Shown: in pieces, positions 56,203 through 64,000 of the stretch
Layout of the letters: each line of letters starts with the position of its first letter
Position numbering within the stretch: position 1 is the first letter of the stretch
Source of the DNA: Angiostrongylus vasorum
Lineage: Eukaryota > Nematoda > Chromadorea > Rhabditida > Metastrongylidae
Reading direction: 5' to 3'
DNA: 64,000 nt
Assembly (NCBI GenBank): GCA_018806985.1
Contig: JADANN010000450.1
Coordinates: 2,474,835 to 2,538,834 of the forward strand
Notes under the pieces: model-generated
Databases searched by the model: none
Told to the model about the DNA's origin: nothing
What the model saw: only the letters and a program-made list of their open reading frames with translations
Translations under genes and position numbers: made by a program

Positions 56203-56689
56203 GTATGGTATTTTTCGATTCTCTTACGGATGCCTTACTTCGGAAGTTTCTCTTTAAATCATACATTATTTTTGTGCTAAATGCCGGTAAATTTCCTTTC
56301 TTTCCTTTTTGCTTTCCTTTATCCTATCTGCTTATCGAGAACTGAACGTGTCTTGTGTTCACTAGAGAGGTGAAGAAATTAATGAACAGTTTCCTTGTTA
56401 TAGTTTTTTACGTGTTACTTTTTGAATCAATAATAATTCGTTCCATTATACCTCGTACAATATTGCTAAAATTGAGTAGAGTGGTAAGATATTTCAAAAA
56501 AATTTAAGGGGTTAGGAAACCTGAGTTTTACTGTACAATTTTTATCTGAACCAAAAACTTTCCTCTTTTGGAAAGCGGAAGGTTCATTGACCTTTATGGG
56601 TGCTTATTTTCACGTATTTTATGATCATGATCTATGGAGACGTCTTCGAAGACGTTTCCATGGAAACGATTTCATCATTCACCTGTATC

Positions 56690-58640
56690 ACCTGTAGTCC
56701 CGTTGATCGTCGAGTGACTGGAGCGGGCGCCAGTAAGTCTTCCATTTTCCCCGTCGCGTCCAAGAGTAGCCCAATGGGTTCTGCTCGCTCTAGGGACTCG
56801 TCGAGCATCATATCTTTCTTCAAGGTTCTTTGTGACGAACTCTGACCATCGGGTTGGTGGTCTTCCTGCAGTACGTTTGACATCCTGAGGAATCCATTCA
56901 CTAACGGCTCTTGTCCATCGGGTGTCAATCATACGCATTACGTGTCCGGCCCAACTTATCTTCGATTGTTTGGCGTACAGAACGGAATCTTTGATTTTTG
57001 ATCGTCGACGCAGATCGGAGCTTCGGATCCCTTCCCTTACTTGTGTGGAACGGGATACTCCTAGCATTGCCCTTTCGACTGCGCGTTCAATAACGCTGAG
57101 TGATCTTTCATCCTGCTTACGCAGCGACCAAGTTTCTGGCGCATACGTTAGGGCAGGAAGTATCGTTGAGTCGAAAAGGTAGACACGGAACCGGGTGTTC
57201 CTTGTTCTCTTCACTACATCCTCGATGCTGTTGAAAGCACCCGAAGCCGCTCGTTTCCTTCTGCTCAGCTCTGGAGCTACGTCGTTCATCATATTGATTT
57301 CCCGACCTAGATAGATATAACTGGAGCATTCGGAGATATTCGTTTCGTTGAGCATGAATGGGGCATGCGAAACCAATCCGTTCTTCATGAACATCATTTT
57401 TGTGAGATTTAGTTGAAGACCAGTCTTTCCACAGGCTTTATCAAAGTCGGTAAGCATTCGTTCCGCTTGGCTAATGTTTGGTGCTATAAGGACGATGTCA
57501 TCAGCAAAGCGAAAATGGTGTAACTACCGACCATCGATTTTCACTCCCATATTATCCCATTCCAATATTCGCATGACGTTCTGGTGGGTGGCGGTAAATA
57601 ATTTTGGCGAGATGGTATCGCCTTGCCCTAACTCCCCTTTTTGACGTCAATGATAATATCTCGTAGAGTTGTGATACCTTGGTTGTGAAATTTTTGTACA
57701 GCTCACGAAGAATCTTTATGTACTGCGTATGGACTCCTTGACTATCCAGGGCTTCCAAGACTGCATCAATCTCGACTGAGTCAAAGGCCTTTCGATCGAT
57801 GAAGGTGAGACAGAGCGGTCTTTTGTACTCTCGCCATACTTCAATGAGCCTTGTTACCGTGTGGATTTGGTCCATCGTACTAAATTCTTTTCGAAACCCT
57901 GCTTGCTCACATGGCTGTCCTTCGTCCAGTGTTCTGTCAATCCTGTTTAATATGACTCGAGTGAAAAGTTTGTAGACGACAGACAGTACGCAGATTGGAC
58001 GATTGTTGCCGATATCCTGTACGTCACCATTCTTTAACAATAACGCGGTCTTGTTGGTCTCCCAGTCGGTAGGGACCTTGCATTCGGACAGGTAACGTGT
58101 GAAGAGCCGAGCCAGTGTAATGAGGACTGGCGGAAGGTTCTCCAGGTGTTCTGGTCTTATCCCCTGTCCGGACCTGGTGTTGTTCGATTTTTTCACCGAC
58201 GAAATGGCATGTCGGATTTCGGAAGGGAGAACCGGTGGTACAACATATCCATTCTCCTTTATTTCATATGACGGAAGGTGGACGTGGCTATCGAAGAGAT
58301 CCGAGTAGTATTCATGAATAATTTCCTCCATTGCCTTTCTGGACGCTGTAGCTGTTCCGTCTGGGCGCCGGAGTGCAATCATTTTGGTCTTGTAATTGGC
58401 GAAGCTTCGGTGGGCTTTGTGAATGTTTTTCCCAGCCTCTGCATCTTCGACTATTACTGCTGCTCTTCTCTCTTTAAGATCTCCTTTTATCACCTGTCTG
58501 CATTGTTTTGCAAGTTCGGACGGTAGATCGCGGTTGCCTGCAGCTCGTGCGATTCCAAGCTGGCGTATTAGCTCGAGTGTTTCTAGAGGCAAAGGTCTCT
58601 TGGTAACTTTGGAACTTTCAGCTTTCATAGCACTAACGTG
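56690..58640 (-). pseudogene. RTE reverse transcriptase domain, broken
   Basis: One open frame (58628 to about 57630) carries the palm start: PTDWETNKTALLLKNGD, then QAGFRKEFSTMDQIH and LTFIDRKAFDSVE. One extra G in the run at about 57625-57628 shifts the frame just after KRGVR. A TAG at 57524-57526 then lies shortly before the catalytic FADDIVLI (about 57511-57488). The rest (57457-56690) is open and includes TYAPETWSLRKQDERSL and a C-terminal zinc-free tail. The matching parts of copy 2 lack the TAG and the extra G. Confidence 0.85.
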
Positions 58641-59540
58641 AAGATGTTGAATGAGCCGATCGTATTCTTCGTCGATGTTATCGACAACGACAACGGCATC
58701 TTCCCAGCAGCCGACTAATGAATTGAAGAAGTCCCAGTTTGCGGTGGTTCTGAGAGTTCGGTTTTTGAATTTAGCGGCTTTTTCTCCTTTGCACGAGAAA
58801 TAGAATCTTGCAGGAAGGAGACGGTGGTCTGATCCCGTGTAGAATTTTGGGACAACAGCGACATCGGTTAGGCAAAACCTATTTACTATGATGTGGTCTA
58901 TTTCGTTATGGTACTCTCCATTGGGAGACTCCCACGTTCAGCGCTGAAGGTGTGGCTTCTGGGATGGTGAGTTACCATGGATTGTCTTGGTCGCCGTGAT
59001 AAACTCACAGCCGCGCACGCTGTTCGTTCCATTCTAATCCGTGGGTCCCAATGTGAAGTTCATCAGACGTTCTTCTTAGTCCAGTCTTGGCGTTGAAATC
59101 TCCAATGATTACCTTGAAGAATGTGTGGTCTTCTATGTAGAACTTCTCCAAGTCCATATAAAATGCTTCGACTTCATCTTTTTTCACGACTTCACGTCAT
59201 AGTTTGATGTCGGCGCGTAAACAACAAAGATTGACAAAGCCGGTATTCATCCACATCTTTTTAATCGTAAACGTCCGATTCGGGTTGTAAGTTGTTCGAA
59301 TGGATCGATATTCATGGACAAACTCGTGTTGACGAGAGCGTCGACGCCGCCGACTCTACTATCGCATGTTCCGAGGAACAGTTCTTCTCCAGTGTCATAG
59401 ACGGAGAAGAAAGGCTGGTGTCTTCTCGTCTCGGCCAGGCCGATGACGTCGTACTTTATCCTTCTTGCTTGCATGAGCAAGTCTTCCATCGAGGACTCGG
59501 ATGCAAGTGTACGTGCAATGTAGGTACGGATCGTCACCAT
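58640..59540 (-). pseudogene. RTE endonuclease domain, broken
   Basis: The N-terminal part around 59540-59247 includes [20 protein letters not shown]. The middle part around 59187-59005 includes FFKVIIGDFNAKTG, and the end near 58833 includes GSDHRLLPARFYFS. These are the glutamate, DFN and SDH motifs of exonuclease/endonuclease-phosphatase type nickases that cut target DNA for priming. The frame changes between 59247 and 59187, and again before the SDH block, so no intact endonuclease can be read. Confidence 0.8.
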
Positions 59541-60264
59541 AGCCTCCCATATACTTCCCTGTCACTTGATTGCAGGTTTTTGGCCGAATTGACTCGTAGA
59601 ATACAATCTGCATATAGTAGAACGCACCCACACACGCGTGCATGAATACGCCCCGTAAATGCAGAAAGTATGTGCCAAATCGGCGTAGCAGAAACAGGAA
59701 GTCCATCCCCTGGATCCACCTGCGTCTCAGGGAAACACAGGTCGCTTTTGGTCCGCGATTAACCCCCTATCCACCACATGGGGACGCGCCACGTAGCCTC
59801 GCGACTAACCGGCTCGAGATCCCTCATATGAGTGAGATCCGTAGTTGGTCAAGTTTCTGCCTATGGGAAACCGTTATCGGGGAACCATGTACGACAACCC
59901 ACAAGCTCCGGACATCAGTTTCATCATTACGTCGAGAAAATTGATTATTTGGATCGCACACATCTTCAAGATTTCTGCAGACCTCTTCGTATTGAAAAGC
60001 AGATTGAGCGACTTCCTCCAGAGAACAAGCTAAGGCTTTTCACTACTGGTCATCATAGTTGGCTGGATGTGGGTTTACCACATTGGGAATGAAAAACCAT
60101 CGAAAATTTTTTCTCGAGGCGGTGATTAATGCCGTTCGGTTGGTTGCTCACAGTTGTGCTCCAGGATTGAAAATAAGGTTCGTCGGCTTGTGTTATACTG
60201 TCGTGCAATGAATTTTCTTTTATGTATTGTAGCCCAGCATCCAGAAACACCGCCTTTCAGCGTT

Positions 60265-60715
60265 TTGGAAATTTCCATTTTTCAGTCATTTCTTGTCATA
60301 ATCCTCCCAACGGTTTACCGCCTCATCGTGGCTGGGAGGTGTTTCTGGGTTTCGGATTGCGATGTACAGGGGCCAATTCGTCTCCTCCGCAAGGTCTCCC
60401 AAGCAGAGAAGGAGTCCGGTGTTTCCATCAGGAAGCCTAGCTAAGAGTAACCCAATACCAGGATCCACCACCGTCCTGGTATCAAAGTCTCATGGTGGCA
60501 AATCTCCCTCTGATCCACAATGGGTTGCGACTGCCTGTGGTGGTGAAGACCTGGGGCAGACTTTGGCCAGGCTGACCTCGGGATTCCAGGGAACCACAAT
60601 GGCTTAACCAGCAGATCTCCGAAAAATGGTGATTATGCTGAGGCTCGCACAAGCAGTGAGTATGGGCCATTCAAGTATCAAGTAACTAAGTAAGTAAGTA
60701 AGTATGTTCTTGTCG
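60265..60715 (-). repeat. Family C repeat with (AAGT)n border
   Basis: It is the longest copy, in reverse orientation, with a TAAGTAAGTAAGTAAG run at its 5' border (60685-60705). A related CTTACTTGG lies before the copy at 11290, suggesting a terminal simple repeat. Confidence 0.65.
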
Positions 60716-60826
60716 TAATGGATTTGTCCCGGAGTTTCGGTTTTAATATCTTACTGAGCAATAGTATCTATAAAGAGACATAAATAGTTATAAAGATGTA
60801 CTCAGTAATACCTATTAATACTTGTA

Positions 60827-60850
60827 AAGATATATATATATATATATATT
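60827..60850. repeat. (AT)n run
   Basis: About 11 AT units lie between the family C and family A copies. Confidence 0.85.
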
Positions 60851-60867
60851 ATCTAACTTTTATTTAC

Positions 60868-61040
60868 TGCCTATTGTTTTTTACAGCAGGGTATTACGTT
60901 AGATACAACCACAATGATTCTGAGATATGAGCAAAGCCCGGAACTCCAGGTGAGCTTCGAAATGGTGATAACCTTTTCCGGCGATTCACGTTTTATCCAC
61001 CGCACTATCGAGGCCCTTGCTTTGTCTTTCTCTCGGCGAA
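60868..61040 (-). repeat. Family A diverged copy
   Basis: The tail complement TTTACTGCCTATTG..GCAGGGTATTACG, GATTCTGAGATATGAGCAAA and a decayed tRNA-like segment are visible on the minus strand. Confidence 0.55.
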
Positions 61041-61044
61041 AAAG

Positions 61045-64000
61045 ACACGTGTTGGTAGAAGGGCCGTAAAGTTTTGTGGAAATCTCGTTGTGTTGGCTCA
61101 TTTTACAGAACTGTCGACGCCATTGAAATGAAACATAGTTGGAATCATATAAGAACTTTTTAACGTAGAATCGTTCTTGCGCACTGTTTCTGTTTCTTAT
61201 CATATCTTTTCCATCTCATTTGACAGTAGCTGTTAACTAAGTATCGTCTCATCGGGCGTTTGAATTCTGCATATCCAGGCTTTTCTTCACTGCTGCTCGC
61301 AGTACTATTATTGGCCCTTATCGGTGAAGGTTGCAAAGTGGCAGCCGTTCCTGCACGTTAGTTTCGGTTTGAGCACTGTACAATCTTCGTAGAATTAAGC
61401 GGTAGTCCATTTTCAGTCTCTGATTTACTTGGGCACTTTCACATTGTGGAGCGCTATGCGCATTTTCATAATCGTATTAGAACGAAGATTCTTTATCTTC
61501 TCTTTAACTGCCTTTTTTATTGATGGCTCTCATGCCCACTAGGTAGGACAAACCCGAACAGTCAGCATGAAAAGTTTTGGTGTCCTTAGCTACGAACAAG
61601 TTATAAGGTTTCTAGGTTAAAACTATCTCGTGAAACCGGCACTAGTTTTCTTGCATTTTGTTTTCTTTCACTTTCTTGTTTGGTTATTTATCATATGTGC
61701 AGTTTTTCGATTGAGAAGGGTACGAAAGTATTTCTACGTTTTTCCATTACGTTGAACACCTTGGCTACCACATCAGTTGTATGTGACTGGCCTACATACA
61801 ATAGAATCATCTTGCTTTTCAGCTGTAAACAAATTTTCTCAGGTCGCAGTGAATATTACTAATTTCGAGGGAAACCAATGGAATCTATAGATTTTTGCCA
61901 GCCTGTACGATGTCATCTTGTTCTAGTAAGATGAAATTCTGATTATTTAGCGACTAGGGACTCGATTTTTTTTTAGAAAGTGAAGGTTTTGGGCAGTCGG
62001 GATTTTGTCTGGTTTCATTCTTAGTTTTTAGAAACTTGATCTTTGAACAATATTGAGATTAGGGTAGCGTTACAGTAAGATTATATAGGCCTCTAGTTTC
62101 CGGAAATTTATAGGCAATAACCAGAAGCTAGTAGGATTACGGGTGTGTTAAACACCAATGCTGTTCAAGCAAACAAGGCACTTCCATTTTAACAACAGTC
62201 TAACTTCACATGAAGTTACCATAGGGAGTTTCTCTATCAAATAGAGGATTTTCTATCTACCTAACAAATGTTCTTTGTACTTTGAACGTTGAACCGACAT
62301 ACTCAGCTCATCGTTAACTTATCAGCGACCACCGCTGATTGAAGTTTTACTTATCGAAATAAAAACCATTAGAATGTAAATATCTTTGAGTACTTGATTG
62401 ATATAAAGTTTTCTTATACCATAAAGATGAAATTCTGAGTCTTGGAGCTCACGAAGCGAATTTTTTTCTGGTTTTCTTCTTCAAGGGCTTGTGTTTCGAG
62501 TACCGATGAGATTGAACAAGCGGGATTTCGTCCAGCATGACACAATGATATTCTCCTATTTATTGTTGATTTACTGTTGCCACTCTTGCGTGAACACTTT
62601 TAAAAATATAAATAGTCTGTTTTATAGTTCGAATTTTAAATTGATGTAAAGTTCAAAGAACATTTTGGGAGGAAATCATTTGTATCCTCAAAATGATAGA
62701 GGCAGTCTCTTCTACAACTTTGTGAAGTTCATAATTACACTAGTCAATTAATGAAGAAATGATTGTTTTCGAAAGGTAGTTTCTTTGCAAACGTGTTAAT
62801 CGTTCTTCCTTTTCGCGGTATAATGATTCATTTAGCCGTAGCTGGCTAGAATTGTTTACTTTTGGTAAGCTGTCCTTAAATGTAGTCTAGAGTGTTTAGT
62901 CAGTAAAGCTGTGCATTGAGACCGACATAGCTGGTCTTTTGTCGCTATTATTTCTTCTAACACTTCGCCGTTTTAGTACGAATACCTCTGCGACCCTTAG
63001 CGCAAGGAAAAAAACCTGAGCTGTCAGACCTCTGCAATTGAGCTATTGTGGACCGTTGAGTGATCACTGAAAATTGGGAAGCAACAAACTGCTTAAAAAA
63101 CTTCCCAGATAATCTAGATATGAACTTTTAAGCCACATGGCATCATCTGCTTCTCATCATTTCGTGTACGACGAAGGATATCGGAATAATTCTATTTTTG
63201 GTCGGGTTTCAAGATGATGATCAGTTGATGGCTTTGTTATACTCTGGAACTACGTAGAAGTGCAATTGCGGACACGAATTGATGGCGAATATTTCGGGAA
63301 GAGATAGGCAATCAGAGAGAGATGTCATGTTGACAGAGAACGGAATGATACATACCGTCGGGAGATGGTATACAGAATAACAAATACCACAACAGTATGT
63401 GGAGGGCGTATGGGACATTGCGACTTAAAAATGTAGGGCGATACTGTATCAGTGAACTGCCGTCCGTCAGACTACCTGTATTGCTGCTATCAACTACTCC
63501 TTGGTTGCCGGACCTGAACTATGGCGCAACCGAAATTCAAGAAACGCGACCAGAAACAGACTTACGAGCCAGCCAAGGATTTTCCTGGAAAGGGTGCGCT
63601 GAGGTTTAATTAGTGTTTCTAGGATTCTTCAATTTTTCAACATAATTAGTCACAAATTATTACTCAATTGCTATTTCTCCTTTACTTCAAATTTATACGC
63701 CATTACCATTACTACGTTGCTTACTTGCTCCAAATGATTACTCCACTGTTTCTTCAAATTTTAAGGTAAACATAAGTTTTAGTAGATCTCATTCACTTAC
63801 CACTTTTACGATGTTTAGAAATAAGTTATTCAACACATGACTTGGTCTTCTTACGTATCGCATTACGGTTCAACGCATAGGTGGTGATAAAAACTTTTCG
63901 GGGTTTTTCAGTCTTAACCATGACCCACTAGAGACAGTTGAATGTAATAGCTGTAAAAACGATAACGTTCTTGTACACTGGTTGTCACTGTTTTTGGCCG
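61045..64000. other. No gene supported
   Basis: Unique AT-rich sequence without recognisable repeats. Only the weak start at 63521 stands out; no exon that continues the plus-strand gene was identified. Confidence 0.35.
63521..63610 (+). CDS. Possible short first exon
   Basis: An ATG two codons after a stop opens 30 codons, MAQPKFKKRDQKQTYEPAKD then FPGKG, with a lysine-rich start. A weak donor (AAGG|GTGCGC) lies near 63595, and otherwise the frame ends in TAG at 63611. No further exon can be seen before the window ends. Confidence 0.2.

Larger units (their letters stand above)
56680..59841 (-). mobile_element. RTE-type non-LTR retrotransposon, near full length but inactivated (copy 1)
   Basis: Read on the minus strand, the element holds a 5' leader (59841-59550), an apurinic-type endonuclease (about 59540-58700) and a reverse transcriptase (about 58640-57400), with a short 3' tail ending near a TGATACAGG motif. 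Key motifs are LAETRRH, GDFNAK and SDHRLL for the endonuclease, and FIDRKAFDSVE, KRGVR and FADDIVLI for the reverse transcriptase. The 5' end agrees with that of the fragment at 23322-23636, so the element is probably complete. Frameshifts and a stop break the frame. Confidence 0.9.

Noticed and set aside
55932..56345. 137-codon open frame taken as a single-exon gene
   Set aside because: The part after 56202 is AT-rich intron behind a GTATGG donor, and the frame also extends upstream to an acceptor at 55885.

Overview
The window is eukaryotic, AT-rich and repeat-dense. It most resembles the genome of a parasitic clade V nematode such as a hookworm. This is an inference from small phase-matched exons with pyrimidine-CAG acceptors, kilobase-scale introns, RTE-type non-LTR retrotransposons and abundant tRNA-headed dispersed repeats. 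No bacterial features are present, and most open frames of 60-100 codons are chance frames through repeats.

One host gene can be read with support. It is on the plus strand and runs from an initiator ATG at 24847 past 56202. Its small exons (24847-24933, 25071-25154, 25852-25932, 29169-29258, 39202-39342, 43756-43867, 46504-46583, 48210-48282, 48591-48770, 50309-50436, 50700-50761, 50860-51068, 55885-56202) join with consistent phases. They encode about 548 residues of mostly acidic, proline/serine-rich, probably disordered protein. The last visible exon carries a long hydrophobic stretch and ends in an open phase-1 donor, so the C terminus lies outside the window or in unrecognised exons. 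I do not recognise the family. A reticulon-type layout (long acidic N terminus, membrane-hairpin C terminus, alternative starts) is one untested possibility. Exons 2 and 3 are a tandem exon duplication.

The rest is repeats. A nearly full-length but broken RTE retrotransposon (endonuclease plus reverse transcriptase) lies on the minus strand at about 56680-59841. A 5'-truncated relative is at 19577-20600 and an orphan 5' fragment at 23322-23636. Family A is a tRNA-headed repeat that occurs singly, in tandem and as head-to-head palindromes. Family B is a tRNA-derived SINE of about 280 bp. Family C is a non-coding repeat of about 300 bp, and family D a third tRNA-headed repeat.

The most interesting structure is a further dispersed family, found about 18 times on both strands. 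Its core of about 36 nt fits a small hammerhead ribozyme: stem I (GGCT/AGCC), CTGANGA, a 4-bp stem II that covaries between copies (GACG/CGTC versus GGCG/CGCC), GAAAC, GTC or GTT, then the other side of stem I. Stem III is reduced to the palindrome ACGT. Small hammerheads of this kind are known from Penelope-like retroelements and are reported to work as dimers. Four loci here carry them as inverted pairs.

The left part (1-24.8 kb) and the far right (61-64 kb) hold no gene I can support. There are weak coding-like remnants at 12116-12547 and 20619-20918 (both minus) and a possible first exon at 63521.
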